Shown here piece by piece: positions 53,801 through 62,621 of a DNA stretch of 64,000 bases; the stretch's first letter is position 1, and every line of letters begins with the position of its first letter. The position numbers and the translations under genes were made by a program. This DNA is from Polyangium jinanense (GTDB lineage: Bacteria > Myxococcota > Polyangia > Polyangiales > Polyangiaceae), in NCBI RefSeq assembly GCF_028435365.1, contig NZ_JAGTJJ010000038.1, positions 1 to 64,000 of the forward strand. The letters run 5' to 3'. The notes below the pieces were generated by a model. It ran no database searches, was not told the DNA's origin, and saw nothing but the letters and a program-made list of their open reading frames with translations.

Positions 53801-56601
53801 GAATTGATGGCCACGAGGATGTCGAGGGCCGCGCTCGCGTCGGCGTCGGTCATGGGGGGCAGGTCGATCAGGTCCTCGATCTGCCGTTCGCCGAGCCGTT
53901 GCCAGATCCTTCCATACGCCTGGTCGACCTGGTCTCGGCTGGGATGCGGCACGAGCTCGATCCCGAAGGGGCCGAGGCCCGCGATCGCCGCTGCCACGGC
54001 CTTCCCGTGCTGATTCTGGGCCGCGTGCAGGTACACCTTCACGGACGTGGCCGCGGCGCGGTCCCGGTTTGTCCTGGCGTGCCCGAGGATCACCGAGAGC
54101 AAGCCCTCCGCCGCGGCGAACCCACCGCTCACGAACTCGCATTCGGCGCGCTCCAGATGAAGGCGGAAGGTGAGCTCGTATTGGGTCTCCCAGCCATCGG
54201 GCGCGAGCAGCGCGATCCCAGCCGAGAGGTATTTGATGGCCGAGAGGTAGGCCGTGGATGCCTTCGCCTTCCTTCCAGCAATCAAATTGAGCTGTGCGAC
54301 CCGGTCTTTTTCGTCGCGGGACGCGAGCAACGACGCGCCGAGGTTCAACTGGTTCGTGATGTCGAAAATCCTCCCCTCGAGCTCCTCCTTGGATACGTGC
54401 GCGACGAGCAGCCTTCCGATCCGGAGGTGCACGAGGGCCCGCTCTTCCTCGGGGATGAGCGAGTAGGCCGCCTCCTGCACCCGATCGTGAAGAAACTCGT
54501 ACGTATCGTCACGGCGGAGGACGAGGCCCTCGTGCACCGCCTCCCAGAGCGCGCCGTGGAGTTCGCTCTCGGAGCGTCCGTCGATCATCGAAAGGACGCG
54601 GGTCTCCGCGATGTTCCCGACGCAGGCGGCGAGCTTCATGGCGTCCTGCGTGGTCGCCGCGAGGCGCCTCAATTTTCCCACCATCAGGTCGACGACGCCG
54701 TCGGAGAAATTCTTGGCCTGGATCTTGTGGACGTCCCAGCTCCAGGATGCCAATCGCGGATCGAACGTGATCAGGTGCTCCTGGTGCAGCGTCGTGAGAA
54801 ACTGTATCGCGAAAAATGGATTGCCGCCGGTCTTCTCGTGCACGAGCCGCGCGAGGGACGCGACCTCCTCGGGGCGGCGGTGGACGATGTCGGCGACGAG
54901 ATCGGCCATATGCGCCTCCGAAAGGGGCGCGAGGACGAGGTCACGTACGGCGACGCCGCTCCTCCGCACCTCGCCCTGCATGCGCATGAGCGGATGCGAC
55001 GGGTCGACCTCGTTGTCGCGATACGCACCTATCAGAAGAAAATACCTCGTATCGGGGTGCGTGACGAGGTGCGTGAGGAGGTCGAGGCTCGCCGAATCCG
55101 CCCACTGGAGATCGTCGAGAAAAACCACCACGGGGTGATCTGCCCGGGCAAACACGGAGACGAGCTTCTGGAACACCATGTGGAAGCGGTTCTGCGCCTC
55201 GACGAGGGGCAAAACCGGGACGGGTGGCTGCCGGCCGATGACGAGCTCGATCTGGGGAATCACATCGACGATGAGCTGACCGTTCACCCCGAGCGCGGCG
55301 CGGAGTCGCTGCCGAAAGGCTTCGATCTGCTCGTCGGTCTGGGCGAGGAGCTCGCTCACGAGGTCCCGGAAGGCCTGCGCGATCGTGGCGTAGGGGATGT
55401 CGCGCTTGTATTGGTCGAACTTCCCCGAGACGAGCATGCCCTGCTCCCGGAAGACCGGCTTGTCGAGCTCGTGCACCAGCGACGATTTGCCGACGCCGGC
55501 GTAGCCGGAGACCAGCACGAATTCGGGGGTTCCCTCGGCGACGACCCGCCTGAATGCCCCGAGGAGCGCGGCGAGCTCCTCGTCACGACCATGGAGTTTT
55601 TCGGGGATCCGAAATCGATCCCCCATGTCTCGCTGGCCCAGGGGAAAGGGCTCGAGCCGGCTCGTCGATTGCCACGAGGCGAGGCAACGCGCGAGGTCGT
55701 GCCGGAGACCGGCCGCGCTCTGGTAGCGCTCCTCCGCTCCCTTGGCGAGCAGCTTCATGACGATACGAGAGAGCACCTCCGGCACGGACGGCACGAGCTC
55801 CGCGGGGGGTGCGGGTGACCGAGCGATGTGGCAATGCACCCACTCCAGGGAATCCGTCGCCTGGAAGGGCAGCCGGCCCGTCAACATCTGGTAAAACGTG
55901 ACGCCGAGGGAATAGAGATCGGAGCGATTGTCGATGGCGCGGTTCATCCGGCCCGTCTGCTCCGGCGACAGGTACGGCAAGGAGCCTTCGATGAGGCGAA
56001 GGGGCTGCGCGGACCGGAGCTCGCGGGGAAGCCGGGAAGCGATTCCCAGGTCGGCGATCTGGACCGCGCCGGTCGCGGGATGGACGAGGATGTTCGCCGG
56101 CTTGAGATCCTTGTGAATGATGCTCTGGGCGTGAATCTCCGCGACGGCCTGCGCGATGGCCACCGCGAGAGGGAGAAACCTGGGAACGCCCATCGGCGCC
56201 CCGAGGAGGTGGAGAAGCGAGACGCTGCCCGCGTCCTCCGTGACCAGGGCCGGCGAACCCTCGAGCGATTCGAGCGCGAGCGGCTTCGCGACCGCGGGGA
56301 TGTCGAGCGTCCTGCCGATCTCGTACTCGTTCTTCAGGCGCTCGAGATCCCTGGGCCGGCACCGCCGCGGATCGAGCATCTTGATGACCACCGGACGTTG
56401 ATCGGCGTCCCTGCGTCCACGATAAACGGCGACACCGTCATGATCGGAGAGCGTCTCTGTCAGCGTGTACATGAAAGGCACCGGCACCTGGTCCTCCGGG
56501 CCCCCGGTTCCATAGGCCTCCGCCTGCGCTTCCGCTAGCGCCGCTTTCCCGCGAGTTTTTCGGGGTCGAGATCGTTCGTTCGCGAAAGCGGCGCCACGCA
56601 T
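50842..56601 (-). CDS. Giant PknK-like hybrid: Ser/Thr kinase + AAA + 2 GAF + histidine kinase
   Basis: 1919 aa; start ATG 56601 or, with fewer charged residues in front of the kinase domain, ATG 56472. Order: Ser/Thr kinase with VVIKML lysine, HKDLKPANI catalytic loop (about 165) and DLG in place of DFG (about 185), all functional; AAA ATPase with GYAGVGKS (about 365) and FLDDLQWAD (about 497); MalT/TPR-like helices to about 1300; two GAF domains (about 1325-1500 and 1520-1670); histidine kinase with H at about 1702 in ASHELRTP, and G boxes DQGIGIAP and GGLGLGL. Links two phosphorylation chemistries with a sensor. No receiver domain is attached. Confidence 0.9.
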   Translation of the reverse strand: MRGAAFANERSRPRKTRGKAALAEAQAEAYGTGGPEDQVPVPFMYTLTETLSDHDGVAVYRGRRDADQRPVVIKMLDPRRCRPRDLERLKNEYEIGRTLDIPAVAKPLALESLEGSPALVTEDAGSVSLLHLLGAPMGVPRFLPLAVAIAQAVAEIHAQSIIHKDLKPANILVHPATGAVQIADLGIASRLPRELRSAQPLRLIEGSLPYLSPEQTGRMNRAIDNRSDLYSLGVTFYQMLTGRLPFQATDSLEWVHCHIARSPAPPAELVPSVPEVLSRIVMKLLAKGAEERYQSAAGLRHDLARCLASWQSTSRLEPFPLGQRDMGDRFRIPEKLHGRDEELAALLGAFRRVVAEGTPEFVLVSGYAGVGKSSLVHELDKPVFREQGMLVSGKFDQYKRDIPYATIAQAFRDLVSELLAQTDEQIEAFRQRLRAALGVNGQLIVDVIPQIELVIGRQPPVPVLPLVEAQNRFHMVFQKLVSVFARADHPVVVFLDDLQWADSASLDLLTHLVTHPDTRYFLLIGAYRDNEVDPSHPLMRMQGEVRRSGVAVRDLVLAPLSEAHMADLVADIVHRRPEEVASLARLVHEKTGGNPFFAIQFLTTLHQEHLITFDPRLASWSWDVHKIQAKNFSDGVVDLMVGKLRRLAATTQDAMKLAACVGNIAETRVLSMIDGRSESELHGALWEAVHEGLVLRRDDTYEFLHDRVQEAAYSLIPEEERALVHLRIGRLLVAHVSKEELEGRIFDITNQLNLGASLLASRDEKDRVAQLNLIAGRKAKASTAYLSAIKYLSAGIALLAPDGWETQYELTFRLHLERAECEFVSGGFAAAEGLLSVILGHARTNRDRAAATSVKVYLHAAQNQHGKAVAAAIAGLGPFGIELVPHPSRDQVDQAYGRIWQRLGERQIEDLIDLPPMTDADASAALDILVAINSPALNTDNNLVCLTACHAVNVSLQHGNAAGSSFAYGFFGMLLGPEFGQYRLGFRFGKLAYDLVQKRGSTGYEAPVLLECFLLSYWAQPAATRRALADRAFATALEVGDLTFAWYAARALVTFLLVKGEPLEDVSRECERALSFARKAKFEGGDVVVRQRLIENLRGRTDHFGSFNGAGFDEVAYEAFLGEHETTMAIVACWYYVWKTQARFMAGDDEGAALAARKARALLWSGPSFEEASECHYYGALSLAARYHETTPAEQAEAMATLRADQERFRVWADNCPESFLHKHALVSAEIARVEGQDQEAMRLYEQAIRAARENGFVQNEGISWELAARFYRDRGFVIADTYLREARSCYIRWGAEGKVRSLDRSYPHLPESRSIAPTATLAVRAEQIDLLAVVKASQTISGEIVQEKLIDTLLRVVLELGGAQKAYLLISRGGALWIEAEATLDAGGARARMLSPLLAESSELVPASIVQYVRRTKERRILDDASAEAGRFSSDEYIVRRAPRSILCLPILRTGEVFGLLYLENNLVPGAFTAERLCALELVASQAAISLENARLLSSEQTARQAAEQHERRSAFFAEASESLGASLEYEQVLRCLAELCVRGLADWCVIDIIDNGRIRRVSGIHRDPAKQPLLEELQRRYPPFPGSPHPAARVIRSGAPLLFSKITDATLRASTVDAEHFRILRALGPKSGMHVPLVARGQIAGAVTLVSADPARPYGAADLGMAEELSHRAAIAMDNARLYRATQEAVRMRDEFLAVASHELRTPMTSLGLSLQSLLRSIQSDKPTDRKATEDLIQRACRQSDRMNRLIDELLDVSRFDSGQVALETTEVDLSALVKEVVARFELDLQRSRCPVTIHGDAPVIGVWDRSRLEQVVTNLLGNAIKFGGGKPITIVVRKEAGSTSLMVSDQGIGIAPDQQTRIFERFGRAVSARHYGGLGLGLYICRRIAEAHGGSIRVESAQGMGSTFVVELPGGM

Positions 56602-56631
56602 ACGAGCGTCCGCGCACGGCAGGCTCGCGCC

Positions 56632-58077
56632 TCACGGGCGCTTGTAGACGGCCCCGCCCTTCATCACGAACCGGACATTACGCAGCGCCGCGATCTCCCG
56701 CGTGGGATCCCCTTCGACCGCGATCAGATCAGCCAGCTTGCCGGCCGCGACCGAGCCGATCGCCGCATCGAGGTGCAGCACCTTCGCCCCGCCGGAGGTC
56801 GCCACGCGCAGCGCATCGACAGGCGTCGTGCCGTATTCCACGAGCAACTCGATCTCGCGGACATTGTCTCCGTGGGCGAACACGCCGGCGTCGCTCCCGT
56901 TCACGAGGGTCACCCCTGCATCGAGGGCCGCCTTGAAGGCCTTGCGCTTCTTCGTGAGGCTCTCGGGCTCGGGCGTGCTGCCCTTCTTCCAGCCCCGATA
57001 ACGCGCGATGGCGTCGGTTGCCGCGAGCGTCGGGCAAAACGCGACGTGATTCTTCGCCATGAGCTTGAAGACCTCCGACGTCCCCTCATCTCCATGCTCG
57101 ATCGTATCGACGCCGGCGAGGGCCGCGCGCTGCATCCCTTCGGCCGAGCTCGCGTGCGCCGCGACGCTCCGGCCACTCGAATGCGCGGTCTCGACGATGA
57201 GTCGGAGTTCCTCGACCGAGAACGTCGGCCGTACCGCGCCGCCGGGTCCCCAGTAATAGTCCGCATAGACCTTGATCCAATCGGCGCCGTGCCCGATCTG
57301 ATCACGCACGACACGCAGGAGCTGATCGTGCCCATCGGCTTCTTCTGCGCCCTGCGGCACGTGGAAGCCGGGATCGAAGCCCTTGGGACCATAACTCCCC
57401 GTGGCGACGATGGCCTTTGTCGTGACGAGCATCCGAGGCCCGGGGATGATTCCCTGGTCGATGGCCTGCTTGAGCCCGACATCGGCGTACCCCGCGCCCT
57501 CCGTCCCGAGATCACGGACCGTGGTGAAGCCGGCGAGCAGGGTATTCCGCGCGTGATTCGTCGCGCGGGCGACGCGGAGGGCGAGCGGCTCCCGGGCCAC
57601 CTGCGCATCCCAGGATGCTTCGTCGTACGGATGCAGGAAAAAATGCGAATGCCCCTCGATGAGCCCGGGCAAAAGCGTCGTGTTCGGCAAATCGACGACC
57701 ACCGCGTCGCTCGGCGCCTGCACCTTCCCCTCGGGCCCCGCCAGCTCGATACGATTGCCGCGCACGAGGACCACCCATCCCTCGTGCGGGCGCGCGGTAT
57801 CGCCATCGAAGACGCGCGCCGGCTTGAGCAGATAGAGGCCTTTTCCCGCGGTCCCCGTGAACGTGGGCACGGGGAGGGGAGCGGGGACGGAGGCCGGCGC
57901 CGAGCCTCCCTGCGCGGAAATCGACGCCACCGCAGGGGCAGCGCTCGTGGCCGCCGGGGCGGCGTTCGCCGGGGAGGCGCGCGGCGGCTCGCTGGGTACG
58001 GTCCCGGCCGCTCCGCTGCAGCCTGAAAGGAACATCATTGCGGTCAGCAAGGCCCCGACGACACCGACGTTTTTCAT
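56632..58077 (-). CDS. Amidohydrolase family lipoprotein (imidazolonepropionase-like)
   Basis: 481 aa from ATG 58077; lipobox FLSGC (C20), then an Ala/Pro/Ser-rich spacer to about 75. TIM-barrel amidohydrolase: HxH in GHSHFFLH, Lys in [10 protein letters not shown] (candidate carboxylated lysine), His in AAHASS and TIEHGDEGT, and Asp in [12 protein letters not shown]. All metal ligands are present. Resembles Xaa-Pro dipeptidase/imidazolonepropionase-like secreted hydrolases, so perhaps a dipeptide- or amide-degrading enzyme outside the cytoplasm (inference). Confidence 0.87.
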   Translation of the reverse strand: MKNVGVVGALLTAMMFLSGCSGAAGTVPSEPPRASPANAAPAATSAAPAVASISAQGGSAPASVPAPLPVPTFTGTAGKGLYLLKPARVFDGDTARPHEGWVVLVRGNRIELAGPEGKVQAPSDAVVVDLPNTTLLPGLIEGHSHFFLHPYDEASWDAQVAREPLALRVARATNHARNTLLAGFTTVRDLGTEGAGYADVGLKQAIDQGIIPGPRMLVTTKAIVATGSYGPKGFDPGFHVPQGAEEADGHDQLLRVVRDQIGHGADWIKVYADYYWGPGGAVRPTFSVEELRLIVETAHSSGRSVAAHASSAEGMQRAALAGVDTIEHGDEGTSEVFKLMAKNHVAFCPTLAATDAIARYRGWKKGSTPEPESLTKKRKAFKAALDAGVTLVNGSDAGVFAHGDNVREIELLVEYGTTPVDALRVATSGGAKVLHLDAAIGSVAAGKLADLIAVEGDPTREIAALRNVRFVMKGGAVYKRP

Positions 58078-58135
58078 GGGCGACGCGGTCCCTACCACAC
58101 CACGGGTGCGCGCGTCGAGGACGTCTTGCCCGACC

Positions 58136-58873
58136 TCATTCGAGGTTTTCGTGGAACTCCGACGCGCCCTTCTTCCAGTAGGCGGCGATCCGCGCGGCCT
58201 CGCGGGGATGCCCTTTGTCCACCAGCAGGATCTGACGCAGGCGCGACATCTCCGACGCTTCGCCGGCGCACCAGACAAACCCGTCGCCCGGGGGCAGCGG
58301 CAGGTCCCCCACGAACGTGACGAGATCTTCCGCGCGGTTCACCCAATGGACGTCGAGCTTCGCGGCGCTCGCGAGCGCGCGGCGGTCCTTTGGGTCCGCG
58401 ACGTGCGCGATCACGAGGGCCCGCGTGCCCGCTGGCAGTTCTTCGAGGCGCCGGTGGATCGCGGGCAGGGCGGAGGCGTCGCCCACGAGAAGGTGCCACG
58501 CGTAATCGAGCGGGATGATCATCGACCCGCGCGGCCCGCCGATCGTCGCCCGCTGGCCGGGGGCGGCCTTTCGTGCCCAGTCGGAGGCAGGGCCCTCGTC
58601 GTGCAAGGCGAACTCGAGGGTCAGCTCACGCTTTTCGGGATCAAAACGCCGAGGCGTGTAGTCCCGGCGGATGAGCTCGCCGTCCGCGCCGGGGAACATG
58701 AACTTGACGTGGTCGTCGAACGAAAGCGAAACGAAGTCGGCGAGCGCGTCGCCGGAGAACGTGACCGCGACGAAGCTCGGGCCGAGGCGCTCCACCCGGG
58801 CGACCTCGACGTCGCGCCGGCGGAGCTCGTGGCGCACGCGCTGCACGCGGCGCGCGGGAAGCGATGGTGTCAT
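58136..58873 (-). CDS. Siderophore-interacting protein (FAD ferric-siderophore reductase family)
   Basis: 245 aa from ATG 58873 with GGAGG. The FAD-binding signature [10 protein letters not shown] and the [13 protein letters not shown] region are typical, and the NAD(P)-binding half contains [13 protein letters not shown] near the end. Proteins of this family release iron from siderophores or act as flavin reductases. Divergent from a MarR gene with 37 bases between the starts and repeated operator-like sequences, so it is probably the MarR target. Confidence 0.9.
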   Translation of the reverse strand: MTPSLPARRVQRVRHELRRRDVEVARVERLGPSFVAVTFSGDALADFVSLSFDDHVKFMFPGADGELIRRDYTPRRFDPEKRELTLEFALHDEGPASDWARKAAPGQRATIGGPRGSMIIPLDYAWHLLVGDASALPAIHRRLEELPAGTRALVIAHVADPKDRRALASAAKLDVHWVNRAEDLVTFVGDLPLPPGDGFVWCAGEASEMSRLRQILLVDKGHPREAARIAAYWKKGASEFHENLE

Positions 58874-58892
58874 TGCAACCTCCGTGGGTTGG

Positions 58893-58936
58893 TTGATAAT
58901 GTCACCCATCATGGGCAGAACAGTTGACAATGTCAA
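58893..58936. promoter_or_regulatory. Two MarR operator-like sites
   Basis: TTGATAATGTCA (58893-58904) and the palindrome TTGACAATGTCAA (58924-58936) lie 31 bp apart, i.e. close to three helical turns. The first is in the gap between divergent genes, the second is inside the MarR coding start. Good candidates for auto-regulation and control of the flavoreductase gene. Confidence 0.6.
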
Positions 58937-59378
58937 CCATGATCCGCGGGACGCCGACGTGCTGGAGTCCATCCACGCGATCATGCACCTATTTCGTGCG
59001 CGCCGGCACGAAGCGATGCGCGAGGAGCATCACGACCTGAGCCACATGGAAGGGAAGGTGCTGGGCTTTTTCACGCGCCAGCCGGGCTCGACCCTGAGCG
59101 ACCTGGTGGCGCACACGGGCCGGGACAAGGGGCAGCTCGCGCGCCTGGTCGCCGGTCTCAAGGAGCGTGGCTTGCTGGAGGCACGGACGGACGAGGCCGA
59201 CCGGCGCAGCGTCAGGCTCGAGCCCACGGCCGAAGCGCAGGCCATCCACCAGACGATGCTGCGCCATGCGCGCCGGCTGTCCGAAGTGGCGGTGTCAGGG
59301 CTGAGTGCGGACGAGCGGCGTCAGCTCGTTTCGCTGCTGGAGAAGGTTCGGACGAACCTCGAAGCCCCTGGCTGCTGA
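58911..59378 (+). CDS. MarR family transcriptional regulator
   Basis: 155 aa; winged HTH with LSDLVAHTGRDKGQLARLVA (recognition helix region) and the wing RTDEADRRSVRLEPT, the standard MarR pattern. Starts at ATG 58911, with a palindromic site overlapping its first codons and little ribosome binding sequence, so it may be leaderless. Probably represses itself and the divergent siderophore-interacting protein gene until a ligand binds (family knowledge plus inference). Confidence 0.92.
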   Translation: MGRTVDNVNHDPRDADVLESIHAIMHLFRARRHEAMREEHHDLSHMEGKVLGFFTRQPGSTLSDLVAHTGRDKGQLARLVAGLKERGLLEARTDEADRRSVRLEPTAEAQAIHQTMLRHARRLSEVAVSGLSADERRQLVSLLEKVRTNLEAPGC

Positions 59379-59397
59379 GCATGGGTCTCTACTTGGG

Positions 59398-59728
59398 GCC
59401 GCCGCGCCGGGGCGCTGCCCCGGGCCCCGCGGGGGCTGTTCGCCCCTCGACCCGAACCAGGGCAAGCCCTGGACTCGGGGTGGAACAACTGCGCGATGCG
59501 CAGTTCTTCCACCAAGCCGGGTGGCAAGACCAGAGACAGCGTTGCCAATCGAAATGGCAGCGCGGTTGTCTCGATTGACAGGGTCGCTGCTGGTCTTGAC
59601 GCGGCCTGTGCGATGAACTGCGCATCGCGCAATTCATCGTCCCGAGTCCAGCGCTTGCGCTGGTCCGGGTCCCGGGGCGGATAGCCCCGGGTGGGGCCTG
59701 GGGCAACGCCCCAGCGAAGCGCCGCCCG
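59398..59728 (+). repeat. Nested-palindrome dispersed repeat, copy C
   Basis: About 331 bp, same orientation as copy B. Carries the full middle part also seen in copy A (GGCAAGACCAGAGACAGCGTTG core) and both 21-bp palindromes, one with a base change (GCGCAATTCATC). Fills the gap 59379-59748 between the convergent MarR and FAD oxidase genes. Confidence 0.88.
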
Positions 59729-59748
59729 AACAGGGACGTCGCGGTGCG

Positions 59749-61152
59749 CTACGGCGCGATGTTCTTGTTCAACCGAAAGAAATTCGTCGGGTCGTAGGCA
59801 CGCTTGAGGGCGGCGAGCCGCTTCATCTTGGCCTCGCCGTAGGTCTCTTGCACCCGCGCGGCAGGTTCGCCGGCGTCGATGAAATTCACATAAACGCCTT
59901 CGGCGGCAAACGGCTTCATGGCTTGCCAGGCGTCCTGCGTCCAGCGGATGTGGCGCTCGGCGTCGGCCGGGTCCTGAAAGCTCGATTGGAACATCGAGAA
60001 GAACGGGGTTTTCCGCCGCGGGAACGCGGTCTCGTCCTCGCCGACACGCGCGATCGCGCCCTCCAGGTGAGCGATCTCGAAGAGGCAAAGCGGTGACGGG
60101 GCCGCGCGAAGCTGCGCGGCGATGGCCTCGATGCCGTCGTCCCCGAGCGTGGAGACGTAATGCCCGCGGATGCATTGGCCATAACCGTAGGCGCCCGCCG
60201 GCGCTGTATCGAACATGCTCTGGAGGACGGTATAGGGCATCGGGCTCACGAGCTCCGCGGCCGGCGGGCCGAACGCGCGCAGCGGTGCGAAGGCCGCCTC
60301 CGCATCCGCGCTCGGGCCGTTGTAACAGGCCGCGAGAATCACCCCGGGCACGCCGTGCATGCGCGCGGGGAGCGTGGGCATGGGCGGGAGCGCGATCTGG
60401 ATCAGGGTGCTGCTCATGCGCTCCGGCTCGGTCCGGGCGAACGTCTGGTAGAAGCGCAGCACATCCGCGAAGCGCTCGACCGGGTGAAACAGCATCGCTA
60501 CCATCACCTGCTCGACGGGGTGCAGGCGCAATTCGAGCTCGGTGACGATTCCGAAATTGCCGCCGCCGCCGCGGAGTCCCCAGAAGAGGTCCGCGTTTTC
60601 GTCGGCGCTCGCCGTGACGAGCCGGCCGTCGGCGGTCACGAGATCCACCGAGAGGAGGTTGTCGATCGTGAGGCCATGCTGGCGCATGAGCCAACCGATC
60701 CCTCCGCCCAGCGTGACCCCGGCGATCCCGGTGGCGGAGCACTGGCCCCCGGTCGTCGCGAGGCCAAACGCCTGCGTCTCGTGATCGAGCTCGCGCCAGG
60801 TGAGCCCCGCCTGGGCGCGGACGGTGCGCCGCGCAGGATCGACGCGGACGCCCTTCATGGGAGACAGGTCGATCACGATCCCGCCGTCGCATACGCCGTT
60901 GCCCGCAATGTCGTGTCCGCCGCCCCGCACCGCGACGCGGGCGTCGTGCTCCCGCGCGAACCGCACGGCGGCGAGGACGTCCGCGACCCCGGCGCAGCGC
61001 GCGATGAGCGCCGGCCTCTTGTCGATGCGGGCATTCCAGACGACGCGGGCCGCGTCGTAACGCCCGTGGTCGGGGTCGATGAGCTCGCCGCGGAAGCTCG
61101 TTCGAAGCGAGTCGAGGGCAGCCTGGGGGAAGCGGGCTCGGTCTTGATGCAT
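59749..61152 (-). CDS. Berberine bridge enzyme-like FAD-linked oxidase
   Basis: 467 aa, ATG 61152 with AGGAGG. FAD-binding type-4 (PCMH) domain with RGGGHD (H80, position of 8-alpha-histidyl FAD) and GGQCSATG (C138, position of the second flavin bond in BBE-like enzymes), so bicovalent FAD is possible. The C-terminal BBE tail YDPTNFFRLNKNIAP is present. Oxidises alcohols, sugars or amines; substrate unknown. No signal peptide seen. Sits next to the MFS gene, 87 bases away on the same strand. Confidence 0.9.
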   Translation of the reverse strand: MHQDRARFPQAALDSLRTSFRGELIDPDHGRYDAARVVWNARIDKRPALIARCAGVADVLAAVRFAREHDARVAVRGGGHDIAGNGVCDGGIVIDLSPMKGVRVDPARRTVRAQAGLTWRELDHETQAFGLATTGGQCSATGIAGVTLGGGIGWLMRQHGLTIDNLLSVDLVTADGRLVTASADENADLFWGLRGGGGNFGIVTELELRLHPVEQVMVAMLFHPVERFADVLRFYQTFARTEPERMSSTLIQIALPPMPTLPARMHGVPGVILAACYNGPSADAEAAFAPLRAFGPPAAELVSPMPYTVLQSMFDTAPAGAYGYGQCIRGHYVSTLGDDGIEAIAAQLRAAPSPLCLFEIAHLEGAIARVGEDETAFPRRKTPFFSMFQSSFQDPADAERHIRWTQDAWQAMKPFAAEGVYVNFIDAGEPAARVQETYGEAKMKRLAALKRAYDPTNFFRLNKNIAP

Positions 61153-61238
61153 CGTGAAAGGCCTCCTGATGCCGTATCGGCGTGATGATGAGTCGATGCG
61201 CCCCGACGCGCGTCGTCAAGAAGATTGGCGCGGCGGGT

Positions 61239-62621
61239 TTATCGCGCGCTGGAGGCGGGTACGGGCGCAGCGGCGCGGCCGGGGAGGAGGAAGGCGCAGC
61301 CTATCGTCAGGAGCAGCGACGCGCAGAAGATGGTCATGGCCGTGGTGTGTTCGTGCCTCACGACGTCGCCGGCCGGACGATCCGTGAGGACGAGGCCGAG
61401 CACGGTGAGGCCGACGATTCCCCCGATGTAACGCATCGTCGAGGTGAGGCCCGCGGCCATTCCGCTTTTTTCCCGAGGGACGTCGCTCATCGCCGCGGAC
61501 TGCGAAGGCGCGGACGAGAGGCCGAGGCCGGCGCCGAGGATCACGAGCGCCGGGACCGCGTCCGTGATCGCGCCCAGAGGTCGCGCCGCGAGCAAGAACA
61601 TGCCGGCGATGGCGAGCGAGCAGCCGAAAAGCGAAACCACGCGCGCCCCGAAGCGATCCGAGCTGCGACCCGCGAACGGCGCGACGATCACCATCGTGCC
61701 CATCATCGAAAGCAGCGTAGGGCCGACGTCCCGCGGCGCGACGCCGAAGAGCCTTCCCGCCACCTGCGGCAATTCGAAGATCGTCGCGTACATGGCGAAG
61801 TTCTGGACGGCGATGATCAGGCTGCCTCCCACGAAGGCGCGCCGCTTGAACAGAGAGAAGTCGATGATGGGGTCCACGGCGCGACGCTCCCAGAGCACGA
61901 AGGGCACGAGGCCCAGCGCGCCAAGCACGGCCGCCCATCGGAGTTGAGCGGACTCGAGGCCGAGGACAAGCCCCACGAGCGAGGCCCCGAGCAGCACCGA
62001 GCCGAGGAGGTCGAAACGCGCGCGCGGCCCGGCAGGCGTCAGGGCCGCGGGTCGCGCCGGCACACCGAGGTGCGCAAGCGCCGCGGAGAGGAGGAGGACC
62101 GGGACGTTCGCGAGGAAGATCGAGGTCCAGCCGAAGCGCCCGACGAGAAGCGCCCCGACCATCGGTCCGGTGCCCGCCGCGATCCCCATCACCGCGCCAA
62201 ACGCGCCAAACGCACGCCCACGTACCTCGGGCGGCAGCTCCGTGCGGAGGAGGGCCGTCGCGCTCGGGACCACGATCGCGCCGCCCGCGGCCATCACGAC
62301 GCGCGACACCGCGAGCACCGGGAGCACGGGCCAGACGTACGCGAGCGCGGCGCCGACCGCCAAAAGGAGCTGACCGAGCCCGAGCGCGCGCCGGTGGCCG
62401 AGGCGGTCGCCGAGTTTTCCCCCGGGGCTTTGCAGGACGATGTTCGTGAGCAAATAACTCGTCACGAGCGCCTGCCGGAGCGCGCCGGAGTCGGCCGGGA
62501 GCGTGCGCGACATCTCCGGCAGCGCCACGGCGACCATCGTGGAATTGAGCGGCGCGAGCGCCGCCGACAGGGCGATGGCGACGAGGAGCCGCACCGGCAG
62601 GCGGGACGAGGGCTCAGGCAA
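61239..62621 (-). CDS. MFS transporter, DHA2-like drug exporter
   Basis: About 460 aa. A TTG at 62621, overlapping the end of the upstream gene by 8 bases, gives the best start: the first membrane segment LLVAIALSAALAPLNSTMVA follows at once. About 14 hydrophobic segments; motif A GGKLGDRLGHRR and the D1/motif C-like GAVMGIAAGTGPMVGALL. Proton-driven efflux of small compounds is the family role. Coupled to the PEP-utilising enzyme gene upstream. Confidence 0.85.
   Translation of the reverse strand: MPEPSSRLPVRLLVAIALSAALAPLNSTMVAVALPEMSRTLPADSGALRQALVTSYLLTNIVLQSPGGKLGDRLGHRRALGLGQLLLAVGAALAYVWPVLPVLAVSRVVMAAGGAIVVPSATALLRTELPPEVRGRAFGAFGAVMGIAAGTGPMVGALLVGRFGWTSIFLANVPVLLLSAALAHLGVPARPAALTPAGPRARFDLLGSVLLGASLVGLVLGLESAQLRWAAVLGALGLVPFVLWERRAVDPIIDFSLFKRRAFVGGSLIIAVQNFAMYATIFELPQVAGRLFGVAPRDVGPTLLSMMGTMVIVAPFAGRSSDRFGARVVSLFGCSLAIAGMFLLAARPLGAITDAVPALVILGAGLGLSSAPSQSAAMSDVPREKSGMAAGLTSTMRYIGGIVGLTVLGLVLTDRPAGDVVRHEHTTAMTIFCASLLLTIGCAFLLPGRAAAPVPASSAR

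Noticed and set aside
52507..55818. 1103-aa open frame on the plus strand
   Set aside because: Opposite to the 1919-aa hybrid kinase gene, with low-complexity charged sequence and no motifs.
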